From Lithodes maja (taxonomy: Eukaryota > Arthropoda > Malacostraca > Decapoda > Lithodidae), in assembly GCA_037953745.1 (NCBI GenBank), contig JBAKBP010004413.1:62001-126000 (forward strand): DNA of 64,000 nt. Reading direction: 5' to 3'. Position 1 is the first letter of the stretch, and each line of letters opens with the position of its first letter. Below, piece by piece: positions 43,945 to 55,137 of this stretch. Below the pieces are notes generated by a model. It worked only from the letters and a program-made list of their open reading frames with translations, was not told the DNA's origin and ran no database searches. Both the position numbers and the translations under genes were made by a program.

Positions 43945-44822
43945 TAGTTATTTTTTAGTTATAGAGGTTAGCAGATACAATTTGTTAGTTATAGAGGTTA
44001 GCGGATACAATTTGTTAGTTATAGAGGTTAGCGGATACAATTTGTTAGTTATAGAGGTTAGCGGATACAATTCTTTAGTTACAGAGGTTAACGGATACAA
44101 TTTTTTAGTTATAGAGGTTAGTGGATATAATTTGTAAGTTATAGAGGTTAGCGGATACAATTGTTTAGTTATAGAGGTTAGCGGATACAATTGTTTAGTT
44201 ATAGAGGTTAACGGATACAATTTTTTAGTTATAGAGGTTAGCGGATACAATTGTTTAGTTATAGAGGTTAGCGGATACAATTGTTTAGTTATAGAGGTTA
44301 GCGGATACAATTTTTTAGTTATAGAGGTTAGCGGATACAATTATTTAGTTATAGAGGTTAGCGGATACAATTATTTAGTTATAGAGGTTAGCGGATACAA
44401 TTATTTAGTTATAGAGGTTAGCGGATACAATTATTTAGTTATAGAGGTTAACGGATACAATTGTTTAGTTATAGAGGTTAACGGATACAATTGTTTAGTT
44501 ATAGAGGTTAACGGATACAATTGTTTAGTTATAGAGGTTAACGGATACAATTGTTTAGTTATAGAGGTTAACGGATACAATTGTTTAGTTATAGAGGTTA
44601 ACGGATACAATTGTTTAGTTATAGAGGTTAACGGATACAATTGTTTAGTTATAGAGGTTAACGGATACAATTGTTTAGTTATAGAGGTTAACGGATACAA
44701 TTGTTTAGTTATAGAGGTTAACGGATACAATTGTTTAGTTATAGAGGTTAACGGATACAATTGTTTAGTTATAGAGGTTAGCGGATACAATTGTTTAGTT
44801 ATAGAGGTTAGCGGATACAATT
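43945..44822. repeat. 30 bp minisatellite, about 29 copies
   Basis: Unit TAGTTATAGAGGTTAACGGA plus TACAATTGTT. Early units have variants (GCGGATA, AATTTG) and later units are nearly identical, which suggests recent homogenisation of the right side. The unit starts inside a dispersed repeat whose unexpanded form is at 50822-50945 and 59035-59140. Confidence 0.95.
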
Positions 44823-44855
44823 TGTAGCTTACCTATAATGGATGGACGATACAGC

Positions 44856-45248
44856 TTAAGGGGGGTGACCTGCTTTTTGTTATTTCTGTCCTTTTCTCTC
44901 TTTCTCTGGCTTGTATCCATTCGGCCCCATTCAGTCCAACTATTTTAAGACGTTTTATCCCCATCTATAGTGTCGATTTCTTCCTGGCGATCAGGCGAGC
45001 CAGCATTATATGAAGAAATCCGGCTTCACCGGAGAAATTTTTCTATCGAAAAATGTAGAAATTTAGCCTGCTGTCAAACAAAAATAAAAAATATGCTGGC
45101 TCGCTACCGCTCACCAGTAAAAAATTGACACCTGGATGGGGATAAACGTCTTAAAACAGTAGGTTAAGGCTGAATGGGGCCAAATGGATACAAGCCAGAG
45201 AAAGATAGAAAAGCACAGAAATAACAAAAACAGGTCACCCCCCCTTAA
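44856..45248. mobile_element. Family-C MITE, intact palindrome
   Basis: TTAAGGGGGGTGACCTG and CAGGTCACCCCCCCTTAA bound an almost complete inverted repeat of about 150 bp per arm around a short centre with two hairpins. Confidence 0.85.
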
Positions 45249-45421
45249 ATTGTCTTTTGGTCCGATACTAGCAAGTGATCAGTTACCATGCATTCATAGC
45301 AAGTGATCAGTTACCATGCATTCATATTATGTATAGGTAATCTAGTACTGGACAAGGGGACTGGAGTTCTCGCAAAGAGGCTCCAGTCCTGACGCTATTC
45401 TTGACTTTACAGTGTGCTGTC

Positions 45422-46452
45422 TTAATAAGCCCTTTTATACCGGCGACGTATTTTTAATTTTAGTCTTGCTATATTTATACGCCTTGGTGCAGTTTAGGAA
45501 GGATGTGTGGTAGTAAAAAAAATAATAATGTTAACCCCTTCAGACTCATATGACGCAGAGGTTGCCAGATTAGCAATAAGAAATAGAGTTCTCTCACTCT
45601 TATAATTACATAAGAACATAAGAACATAAGAAAATGGGAGTCTGCAAAAAGCCGATCGGCCCACACAAGGCAGATCCCTGTCACACCCAACCCCAATTAC
45701 ATAACAACATAAGGTCATAAGATCGCGGGAAACTGCATATGGCCATGCGGCCCACATGAAGCAGCTCCCATTCACACCCAGCCCATATCACCCATATGGG
45801 AATCCAACTTATGCTTAAAGCTTTCAACTGTTTTTGAGCTAATTACTGTTCTGGGCAGTGCATTCCACATGTTAACAACTCTATTTCCAAACCAGTGCTT
45901 TCCTATATCTTTCCTAAATCTAAACTTATCTAACTTGAAACCATTTGAGCGGGTTATGTCGCCGTTCTTTAGCTTTAATACCTCATCTATATCGCCCTTA
46001 TTTAAACCTTTTATCCATTTAAATACCTCTATCATGTCTCCCCTACATCTTCGTCTCTCTAGTGAGTGCAGGCCTAAGACTTTCAACCTCTCCTCATACG
46101 ATAAATTTATAATATTATGTATCTTTTTGGTAATTCTTCTTTGGACTGCCTCTAAAGGGTCGATATCCATTCTATAATAAGGGCACCAAAATTGAACAGC
46201 ATAGTCCTCTCCAAAATTAGTTTTCTGCCCACAGCTAACTCAAAGACAACTGCAGAGGTTGAAGTAACTAAACTAAAGGTTTCTAAATACCCCTGATGGT
46301 AACAAAGGCTTTAAAGTATCCCTAATAGGCTCAAAATAGCGTCATATGTTGGAGAGGGTTAATTACTGGAGGCCCTTATTAAAATGAATAAAATCATCTA
46401 ATAGTAGCCAAAATAAAATTAAGAAGGACATCGCCGGTACAGAAGGGGTTAA
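45422..46452. mobile_element. Three-level nest: LINE in MITE in MITE
   Basis: The outer family-A copy is 45422-45530 plus 46363-46452 (ACCGGCGACG, GGAAGGATGTG; ATCGCCGGTACAGAAGGGGTTAA). Inside it, TTAA at 45531 and 46359 bound a second MITE of the 3930 type. Inside that, a CR1-like LINE 3' fragment is at about 45608-46204. The outer MITE ends 17 nt before exon 9. Confidence 0.8.
45608..46204 (-). pseudogene. CR1-like LINE 3' fragment
   Basis: Minus-strand 132 residues (45772-46170): DPLEAVQRRITKKIHNI, LSYEERLKVLGLHSLERRR and NMWNALPRTVISSKTVESFK, the conserved C-terminal end of CR1-type proteins. The 3' end is AACATAAGAACATAAG-type repeats. Confidence 0.85.
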
Positions 46453-46469
46453 CACTCACTGTGCTTCAG

Positions 46470-46561
46470 GTGTGGATGAGGTGAACTACGTGGTGCCGCC
46501 TCCTTCAGGACAGAAACTCCGGCTACGGGGGAGCATGGTGCCTTGGGCTGGCTATGTGGAG
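46470..46561 (+). CDS. Exon 9: linker and start of SRCR
   Basis: Acceptor CACTGTGCTTCAG, donor GAG|GTTAGT, phase 1 in, 0 out. It ends KLRLRGSMVPWAGYVE, the usual opening strand of a scavenger receptor cysteine-rich domain. Confidence 0.85.
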
Positions 46562-46564
46562 GTT

Positions 46565-47050
46565 AGTTAAGAACATAAGAACATAAGAAAATGGGAGTCT
46601 GCAGAAAGCCGATTGGCCTACACAAGGCAGATCCCTGTCACACCCAACCCTAATTTTAAGGCCTAATTATAAGCCCAGCTTACTAACACCATTAGGACTG
46701 ACCTCACCGAAATGGTCAGAGGTCAGAAAAACGGGGTCTGCAGAGCACCGATTGGCCCACACCTGACAGATCCCCCTTACACCCAAACCATCTCGTCCAT
46801 ATGCCTATCTAATTTTATCTTAAAGCTCCCTATTGTTCTTGATCCCACTATAGCACTTGGTAGTCTATTCCACCTATCTACAACTTTGTTACCAAACCAA
46901 TATTTTGCCTATATCTTTCTTGAAACGAAATGTATCTAATTTGAAACTATTTGTACGAGTTCTTTCGCTATCACTGAGCTTTAGTACATTTTCCATGTCC
47001 CCTTTATTAATCCCACTAACCCCCTTGAATACCTCTATCTATAGTTGTTA
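46565..47050 (-). pseudogene. CR1-like LINE 3' fragment
   Basis: Second copy in the next intron, with AACATAAGAACATAAG at its 3' end and minus-strand coding remains over 46797-47040. It starts only 4 nt after the exon 9 donor. Confidence 0.75.
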
Positions 47051-47109
47051 AGGAGAGGTTTAGTGTTTCCTTACCTCTGTTGTGTCTCGTATGTGTGTGT
47101 GTGTGTGTG

Positions 47110-47597
47110 TTACTCAGTTCTCAGTTACTTGTTCGTCAAGGGGAATCCACGCAATGCGAGCTAAGCTCATTATTATCGCGCCTCCTTAACTGGGAATGTA
47201 TTGCGTGAAATGCATGTTAAGTGTTTTATGTACTGTTGGAATGGCTGTGGATGTGTGTGTAGTCTGTATTTTAGCCAATTGGCGACATTGGAAACGAAGG
47301 CTTAGGGTGGATCTGTATGGTACCATTCTCACTATAGACGGTACCGTCTCGCCCGAAGGCTTAGGTAGCCATCAGCTTAGGTGAACCATATGATACCCAT
47401 CTCGCCTTGTACCATTTTTGCCAACCCCAGATGGGACGTCACAACGTCGTCCACTTATTCCAGGTACCTATTTACAGCTAGGTGAACTGAGGCTAACACA
47501 TGAAAGGAGACAAGCCCAATTTGTCTCCGCCCGGCCGGGGATTGAACCCCCGACCCCTCGTGTGTGAGACGAGAGCTCTACCTACTAGGCTACGGGC

Positions 47598-47600
<3 letters not shown>
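47110..47600 (-). mobile_element. tRNA-derived SINE (Val-like), inverted copy
   Basis: Reverse copy of 7697-8190. The B box GGGATTGAACCCC and ACGAGAGCTC stem are seen in reverse at 47537-47580. It is flanked by (GT)n runs on both sides. Confidence 0.8.
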
Positions 47601-47640
<40 letters not shown>

Positions 47641-47944
47641 TGAGCTGGTTATGTTGAGATGATAATTTCGTAAGTTGATAGTATATTAGTAATCCATGCA
47701 AAGATGTGTATGTGTTTATCCCTCTATGTGTGGGTATGTTCACCACTTGACCTCAACCAGTGCCAACTCAACCAATATGGTCATGTTATGTTGGGTTAAG
47801 TTGGCACTGATTAGAAGGTTAATGGTTGAGAACTACTGGTTGAAACGTCTATTCGTCCGGTCACGTACATTTTAGTTAGTTATTTGGGATAAATCTCGTA
47901 AAATAAACTCTAGTATCACTTATTATATTATGCTAATACATTGT

Positions 47945-49555
47945 TTATCTAACTTACCTACCTACCTACCTACGTAACTACCTACCTACCTACCTACCTA
48001 CCTACCTACGTAACTACCTACCTAACTACTTACCTACCTAGTGTACCTAAACCCTCCTACTAATCACCTTCCTAGCTACCTACCTACCTACCTACTTACT
48101 TACCTACCTATCTACCTTCCTACATACCTACCTATCTACCTACCTACCTACGTAACTACCTACCTAACTACTTACCTACCTAGTGTACCTAAACCCTCCT
48201 ACTAATCACCTTCCTACCTACCTACCTACCTACCTACTTACTTACCTACCTATCTACCTACCTACCTACCTACCTACCTACCTACGTAACTACCTACCTA
48301 ACTACTTACCTACCTAGTGTACCTAAACCCTCCTACTAATCACCTTCCTACCTACCTACCTACCTACCTACTTACTTACCTACCTATCTACCTACCTACA
48401 TACCTACCTATCTACCTACCTACCTACCTACCTACCTACGTAACTACCTACCTAACTACTTACCTACCTAGTGTACCTAAACCCTCCTACTAATCACCTT
48501 CCTACCTACCTACCTACCTACCTACCTACTTACTTACCTACCTATCTACCTACCTACATACCTACCTATCTACCTACCTACCTACCTACCTACCTACCTA
48601 CGTAACTACCTACCTAACTACTTACCTACCTAGTGTACCTAAACCCTCCTACTAATCACCTTCCTACCTACCTACCTACCTACCTACCTACCTACTTACT
48701 TACCTACCTATCTACCTACCTACATACCTACCTATCTACCTACCTACCTACCTACGTAACTACCTACCTAACTACTTACCTACCTAGTGTACCTAAACCC
48801 TCCTACTAATCACCTTCCTACCTACCTACCTACCTACCTACCTACTTACTTACCTACCTATCTACCTACCTACATACCTACCTACCTACCTACCTACCTA
48901 CGTAACTACCTACCTAACTACTTACCTACCTAGTGTACCTAAACCCTCCTACTAATCACCTTCCTACCTACCTACCTACCTACCTACCTACTTACTTACC
49001 TACCTATCTACCTACCTACATACCTACCTATCTACCTACCTACCTACCTACCTACCTACCTACCTACGTAACTACCTACCTAACTACTTACCTACCTAGT
49101 GTACCTAAACCCTCCTACTAATCACCTTCCTACCTACCTACCTACCTACCTACCTACTTACTTACCTACCTATCTACCTACCTACCTACCTACGTAACTA
49201 CCTACCTAACTACTTACCTACCTAGTGTACCTAAACCCTCCTACTAATCACCTTCCTACCTACCTACCTACCTACCTACCTACTTACTTACCTACCTATC
49301 TACCTACCTACATACCTACCTATCTACCTACTTACCTACTTACCTACTTACCTACCTACCTACCTATCTACCTACCTACCTTCCTACCTACCTACCTACC
49401 TACTTACCTACCTACTTACCTATATACCTACCTATCTACCTACCTACCTACCTACCTTCCTACCTACCTACCTACCTACTTACTTACCTACCTACCTACC
49501 TTCCTACCTACCTACCTACTTACTTACCTATCTACCTACCTACCTACCTACTGTA
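47945..49555. repeat. (CCTA)n with higher-order repeat
   Basis: About 1.6 kb of CTAC tetranucleotides. Nine copies of GTGTACCTAAACCCTCCTAC recur every 126-170 bp (48041 to 49226), so a larger unit has been amplified. The last 250 bp is plain tetranucleotide. Tyr/Leu/Pro/Thr frames here are meaningless. Confidence 0.95.
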
Positions 49556-49580
49556 TTTCTGCATTCTGTATTACTACCAG

Positions 49581-49681
49581 GTGAGCAGCGGTGCAGGTCA
49601 GTGGCAGCTGGTGACAGACGACCTGGACAGCTGGACCAGGGAAGAGGCAGCTGTGGTGTGCAGAACCCTGGGATTTAACAG
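49581..49681 (+). CDS. Exon 10: SRCR middle
   Basis: Acceptor TGTATTACTACCAG, donor AG|GTAGGT, phase 0 in, 2 out. GQWQLVTDDLDSWTREEAAV and VCRTLGFN are the core SRCR motif (W...A.VVCR.LGF). Confidence 0.92.
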
Positions 49682-49689
49682 GTAGGTAT

Positions 49690-49905
49690 AACCCTTTGAG
49701 TACCTGCGACGTGTGTTATATTATATTCTAGCTATATTTAGACGATATTATGCAGCTTAGGAAGGATCTGTGGTAGTTAAAAGGGTTGGTTGAGATAGTT
49801 TGAAGCCTTATCATTGCTAAAGGTCCCTCCCAAGCTGAACAAAATCGTCTAATAGTTGCCAGAATATGATGAAAAGGACGTCGCTGGTACTGAAAGAGAT
49901 AATAT
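49690..49905. mobile_element. Family-A MITE, diverged
   Basis: AACCCTTTGAGTACCTGCGACG to GACGTCGCTGGTACTGAAAG with the internal TTAGACGATATTATGCAGC. It begins 8 nt after the exon 10 donor. Confidence 0.7.
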
Positions 49906-50064
49906 ATATACCCAAGGGACTGGAGTTCTCGTAAAGGGGCTCCAGTCCTGACGCTATTCCTGACTCACAGTGTGCTGGCTTAATAATCCAGAAGGGTTGA
50001 TAGCCTCTGAAGTCTTATGTTAACTAACTAACTTATGTATATTCTTGACTTACAGTGTGCTGGC

Positions 50065-50773
50065 TTAAGGGGGGATTTCCACTTGAGGGATTTTTTTCTT
50101 TACCCCTTTCTCCCTCATGTTTAGCCCCATTGTTTTTGAGATTTTAAGACGTTCGCCTCATTAGTTTGGCGATTTTAAGAACTTTCACCCCATTTATGTC
50201 ACTTTTAAGACCTTTCGTCCCATTTAGGTGTCGATTTTTTCCTGGCGAGCGATAGCGAGCCTGTAATTTAAGAGGAGCCGGCCTTCGGCCGGGACATTTT
50301 TCTACCGAAAAATGTACAAATTTATCTTGAAAGGGGGTCAAGGGAGTCTTATTTCAAGCTTGATGGAAGTCTAGGAAATACACTAAAAACCTCCCCTTAA
50401 GGGGACACTGGTTATTTTTTGGTATCTATTTATGTATACATTCATTTATTGTGTTTAGTTTCTTCCCTAGACCTCCATCAAACTTTAAAAAAAAAACATC
50501 CATTAGATCCCCCTTCGAGATTAATTTGTACATTTTTCGGTAGAAAAATGTCACAGTCGAAGGCCGGTTCCTCCACAATTGCAGGCTCACTATCGCTCGC
50601 CAGGAAAAAAATCGAAACCTAAAGGGCACAAAAGGTCTTAATATTGACAACTAAATGGGGTGATAGGTCTTAAAATCGACAAACTAATGGGGCAAACGTC
50701 TTAAAATCTCAAAACTAATGGGGATAAGCATGAGGAAGAAAGGGGTCCAGAAAAACGGCCCATCTCCCCTTAA
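50065..50773. mobile_element. Two family-B MITEs, opposite orientation, at one TTAA
   Basis: 50065-50400 (plus) and 50397-50773 (reverse) share the middle TTAA. Together they split the dispersed repeat GCTGGCTTAATAATCC at its TTAA, so the pre-insertion site is known. Confidence 0.88.
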
Positions 50774-50939
50774 TAATCCAGAGGGGTTGATAGCCTCTGA
50801 GGTCCTACTTAAACTAACTAACTATAGAACAAATGAGCTGTACATTTCTACACAGATTTCCTGGCTGACCCTTCCTAAATGGTAGAAATATTAGCTTGGT
50901 TACTCTAGTCGTTTATGAGTTATAGAGGGTAGATATTTG

Positions 50940-51165
50940 GCCTACCTATGACCCATTCAATACTGGTGATGTCTATTTCAGCCTATTCTGGACACTATTA
51001 GACTATTTTATTCAGCTTAGGAAGGCTCTGTGGTAGCTCCAAAGATTAGATAATATAGTATGTAGACATTTAATTGTTAGAAGTCGTTCCCAAGCTGAAA
51101 AAGTCATTTAATAGTTGTTTGAATATAATGCCAAGGAGGTCACCAGTACTGCATGGGTTATAAGT
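50940..51165. mobile_element. Family-A MITE, diverged
   Basis: ATTAGACTATTTTATTCAGC and CACCAGTACTGCATGGGTTA mark it. The TTAA flanks are decayed. Confidence 0.55.
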
Positions 51166-51453
51166 AGGCCAAGTATCTTCACCACTAACCACAATAACTC
51201 ATAGGCGACTAGAGCAATCGAGCTAATATGTCTACAACTTAGGAAGGGTCAGCCAGGGAACAGGTGTGGGAATTTACAGCCCTTTTGTTCTAGCCCTCTT
51301 TGAGTTACAGAGAATAAAGTTCGGAATTTATGGCCTACCAAAATGAATGGTCTATAATTAACACTATAATTTGCCAAGATATATTTACCCCTAACTTATA
51401 GCTAACCTAGAACACAGCCTGTAGTATATTCACTATGATTGGTCCAGATATCT

Positions 51454-52076
51454 TTAAGGGGAGATTTCCACTTGAGGGACTTTTTTCTTGACCCCTATCT
51501 CCCTCATGTCTATCCCCATTGCTTTTGAGATTTTAAGACGTTTGCCCCATTATTTTGACGATTTTAAGAACTTTCAACCCATTTCTGTCAATTTTAAGAC
51601 TTTTCGTGCCATTTACAGTAGGTGTCGATTTTATCCTGGCGAGCGATAGCGAGCCTGTAATTTAAGAGAAACCGGCTTTTAGCCGGGACATTTTTCTACC
51701 GAAAAATGTACAAATTTTTCTTGAAAGGGGCTCCAGGGGGTGTAATTTTAAGCTTGATGGAGGTCTTGGGAACAAACTGAAAACCTCCCCTTAAGGGTGT
51801 GTGTTATTTATTTATTTATCGTTGTTTGTATTATTATCATTTAACCCTACCTCCCTAGACCTCCATCAAGCTTCCTCCTAACTTACAGGCTCGCTATCGC
51901 TTACCAGGAAGAAAATCGACTCCTGAATTGAAAGAAAGATTTTAAAATTGATAAAGGAACAGGGCGAGATGTCTTAAAATCGCCAAACTTATGGGGAGAA
52001 CGTCATAAACCTCAAAACTAATATGCTAAACATGAGGGAGAAGGGGATCCAGAAAAAGCGACTACCTCCCCCTTAA
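51454..52076. mobile_element. Two family-B MITEs sharing a TTAA
   Basis: 51454-51793 (plus) and 51790-52076 (reverse, shortened) share 51790-51793. The second ends 21 nt before exon 11. Confidence 0.82.
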
Positions 52077-52097
52077 TATTTCCTTTCCTTTTCATAG

Positions 52098-52252
52098 AGG
52101 TGCCGAATCAGCGACGCAGGGCCCCATGTTCGGGTTGGTGCCGGGTCGTGTGTCGGGCGTTCAGCGGGTGGATTGCCAGGGAGAGGAGGAGAACCTACAG
52201 CAGTGCCACCTGGAACCCGGCACCCAGCAAGACGTGGAGAGAACGGTTGTGG
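52098..52252 (+). CDS. Exon 11: SRCR C-terminal part
   Basis: Acceptor TTTCCTTTTCATAG, donor G|GTTAGT, phase 2 in, 1 out. GAESATQGPMFG and RVDCQGEEENLQQC are the usual SRCR end blocks. The domain closes with GVRC in exon 12. I see four cysteines; the one expected in the last loop (C.H.E.) is absent, replaced by GTQQDVERT. AG at 52098-52099 offers an alternative acceptor, but its frame loses the SRCR match. Confidence 0.9.
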
Positions 52253-52257
52253 GTTAG

Positions 52258-52360
52258 TTGTTGTTGTTGTCGTTCCCTAAGTTGCCTGGCCGAACAGCCC
52301 CGAGTCCCTAAGGAAAGGCATGGCTATGGTCGGGCTTTCCCACAGGGCTCTCAAGGAGTG
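52258..52360. repeat. Dispersed GC-rich repeat, second copy
   Basis: TTGTTGTTGTCGTTCCC, then TTGCCTGGCCGAACAGCCCC, as at 37191. It starts at the exon 11 donor itself. Confidence 0.6.
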
Positions 52361-52399
52361 TAGATTATGTTGTTGGCGTAAGTGATTGTGTGAAATGCA

Positions 52400-53425
52400 G
52401 TCTTCTACAGTGTGTTTAATGGTATGGGGTGCTGTGTAACATCCCGGGGAGGTGCCGTCGACGGAGTCATCCAGTCTCTTCTAATAGCTCAGAAGAGCAG
52501 GATGGATCTCACATCTCAACCTGGCTAGGTGGACTCTGTCCTCGCGAAGAAGGGAGGATTCAGAAGGATGGGTTTTGGGAGGTCGTTCCTGCAGCTGCGT
52601 ATTGTCTATGAGTGATTGGATGGAACGGTGAGAGATATGAGTATGGATGTGCTTCTGGAAGCTGGTTTGGGGTGGGCAGGGAGGGAGAGATGACAGTATT
52701 TGTGAGTGATACTGTGTGCTGGGTGTTGTTTTGATATTTCTTGGTGTCTCTGGGTGTGTTGCCATGTGGTGTTGGTTTGTGGAGGCTGCATCCAGGAATT
52801 GAGTGCCTCTCATGTCCAGATCGTCTTTGACTTTGAGGACTTTGGTTTCTTAATGTAGGTGATTTGTAGGTATAGTAGCTGTGCAGCCTGTGATGAGTTT
52901 TAGGGCTTTATTTTGATTAGTCTGCAAGGTCTTGTGATGTGTTTCAGCTAGGTTAAAAGCCCAGGCAGGGCTTGCATATTCCATCACTGATCTTATGTAT
53001 TGTTTGTAAACTGTGGTGGTGGTTTCTTTGTTGTGTCCAAATTTTGTGTGGGGAAGTGACCTGAGGGCGTTAAGTCTGGGTGTCAGTTTATTTTGTATGT
53101 GTGTGTGTGTATGTTGTTTGAATGTCATTAGAGTATCATATGTTACTCCTAGGATTTTGGGTGAGTGTGTGTGTGTTAGGGGGGTGTTGTTTATGGTGAG
53201 GTGCGGGGTGTATTTGTGTTTGGCTGCCCATCTTGGCTGCGGTGGAATGGCTGGGGCCAACTTGAGTCTGTTTGTAGTGCACCAGTCATATAGTGTGCAG
53301 TTTGGCCACAAAGGAATCGCCTCCATATTCCAAGGCACATTTGTTTCTCTAGCTTGCTTTCGGAGGATGATTGCTAACCCAATGGGTGATCCCGCACACA
53401 CGAATATTGAGTTAGTCATATAACA
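52400..53425 (-). pseudogene. Jockey/I-type LINE 3' fragment
   Basis: Minus frame 52850-53419 (189 residues) contains LYDWCTTNRLKLAPA, KILGVTYDTLMTFKQH, YKQYIRSVMEYASPAW and ALKLITGC, the RT connection region of jockey/I-like LINEs. A second frame 52481-52813 carries the C-terminus. The palm is missing and a frameshift separates the two parts. Confidence 0.82.
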
Positions 53426-53522
53426 AGTGACTTAAAATGAGGCACAGATACTTTTTGATGTGTGATTGTGAGCTAGAGAGAGACAGAGCAAACATCACTA
53501 AACCACAAACTTTATTCTTCAG

Positions 53523-53683
53523 GCGTGCGATGCGTCAAGAACTGGGTGTCTTCCTGCCAGGCCGGCTGGACTCGGTGGGGCTCCAAGTGTTACCGTCTCT
53601 CCACCTCCTCCCTGGTTACCCACATGGAGGCCAGGGAACAGTGTACCAACATGGCCGCCAGACTGCTCTCACTCAGATCACAG
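53523..53683 (+). CDS. Exon 12: SRCR end and C-type-lectin-like start
   Basis: Acceptor TTTATTCTTCAG, donor CAG|GTTAAG, phase 1 in, 0 out. GVRC closes the SRCR. SCQAGWTRWGSKCYRL opens a long-form C-type lectin-like domain, with the first helix around MEAREQCTNMAARLLSL. Confidence 0.9.
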
Positions 53684-53689
53684 GTTAAG

Positions 53690-53837
53690 TTAACCCTTTC
53701 GTTGCGTCTGATTCTCTAGGTAAGAGTATACCTTAGCAGCTATTTTCCCGCTAATTCCGCTCAATAAATGTCACCCTAGCGCCATATCTGTAGCCCTGAG
53801 CGAATTGGAACAAGCTCCAATGAAAATATTGGGTTAA
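53690..53837. mobile_element. Short TTAA element after exon 12
   Basis: TTAACCCTTTCGTTGCGTC to ATTGGGTTAA, 148 bp, inverted CCC/GGG ends. It starts at position +7 of the intron. Confidence 0.5.
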
Positions 53838-54172
53838 ATTCTCTCTATAACAGTCACCATACTCTCCCTACAGACTCACACAACTGAGGAAAATCGATCA
53901 ATACTTTGCTGGTTTCGTCGCTGACTAGCCGACCACCCGCATTACACTTGCGAGCAAAAGATATACATTTTTTGTTCACTTCCACTCGCAATAACTCAAT
54001 GATATTTACGTTATTGATATAATGTCTTGTGTTTACAAGACAGTATGAGTTATTGAAATGAAGATGAAATGCTCCTCATATGGTTTAAATATTCAGGTTG
54101 ATATAGTTGGCTATGATTAGTTTCAATAGGATGTTAATGTGGATGGTGATTTTATTATTATTGACGTTACAG

Positions 54173-54350
54173 GAGGAGAATGACTTTATATCAGAGCTAG
54201 TTGGCCTGGCGCTGGGAGAGACGCAGGGGCTTCACACGGGCGGGGCTCGGATACAGTTCTTCGGGGAGACGCTGTGGCTCTGGCAGAATAATAACAGTAC
54301 CCACACCACGCCACCTACGTCACATTTGGAATATAGTAACTGGTGGACGG
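54173..54350 (+). CDS. Exon 13: C-type-lectin-like middle
   Basis: Acceptor TTGACGTTACAG, donor G|GTAAGT, phase 0 in, 1 out. EENDFISELVG matches the helix-2 region of the fold, then HTGGARIQFFGETLWLW and YSNWWTG match its core strands. The usual calcium/sugar motifs EPN or QPD are not present. Confidence 0.88.
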
Positions 54351-54389
54351 GTAAGTTATTATTGGATCTCTCTATCTATTGCTGGATGC

Positions 54390-54535
54390 CTTACTTCAAC
54401 CAGTAGACCATTTCAACCAGTAGACCATTTCAACCAGTAGACCATTTTAATAAGTATACCATTTCAACCAGTAGACCATTTCAACAAGTAGACACTTTTA
54501 ACAAATAGACCATTTTAACCATTAGATCGTTTCAA
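54390..54535. repeat. 17 bp minisatellite
   Basis: About eight diverging copies of CAACCAGTAGACCATTT. Confidence 0.85.
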
Positions 54536-54711
54536 CCTGTCTAGGTTTACATAATTACGTATTGGGAAATGTTTACTTTTCAATTATCTTAGACTGAGAT
54601 GCAATTGGTGGCTTCATGAAGGTGGGTTTCCCTTGGATAGCAGATGCTTTCAAAATTTTCCCTGTGCAAAATGTACAACCTTGATTTTAGGAAGGTGTTT
54701 TTCCATAGGTA

Positions 54712-55137
54712 TTCAAATATAGTATAATAACACATCAAATATAGTATAATAACACATCAAATATAGTATAATAACACATCAAATATAGTATAATAACACA
54801 TCAAATATAGTATAATAACACATCAAATATAGTATAATAACACATCAAATATAGTATAATAACACATCAAATATAGTATAATAACACATCAAATATAGTA
54901 TAATAACACATCAAATATAGTATAATAACACATCAAATATAGTATAATAACACATCAAATATAGTATAATAACACATCAAATATAGTATAATAACACATC
55001 AAATATAGTATAATAACACATCAAAATATAGTATAATAACACATCAAATATAGTATAATAACACATCAAATATAGTATAATAACACATCAAATATAGTAT
55101 AATAACACATCAAATATAGTATAATAACACATCAAAT
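54712..55137. repeat. 22 bp satellite, left block
   Basis: About 19 nearly identical copies of AAATATAGTATAATAACACA plus TC. The block continues after the 327 bp array at 57111. Confidence 0.95.

Noticed and set aside
43948..44820. Minus-strand frames repeating YPLTSITKQL
   Set aside because: Direct translation of the 30 bp minisatellite, with no start context or neighbouring exon.
48933..49584. Frames repeating PTYLPTYLPT
   Set aside because: Translation of the (CCTA)n repeat.
52100..52363. An 87-residue plus-strand frame overlapping exon 11
   Set aside because: Different frame from the SRCR match; it reads through the splice donor into a repeat.
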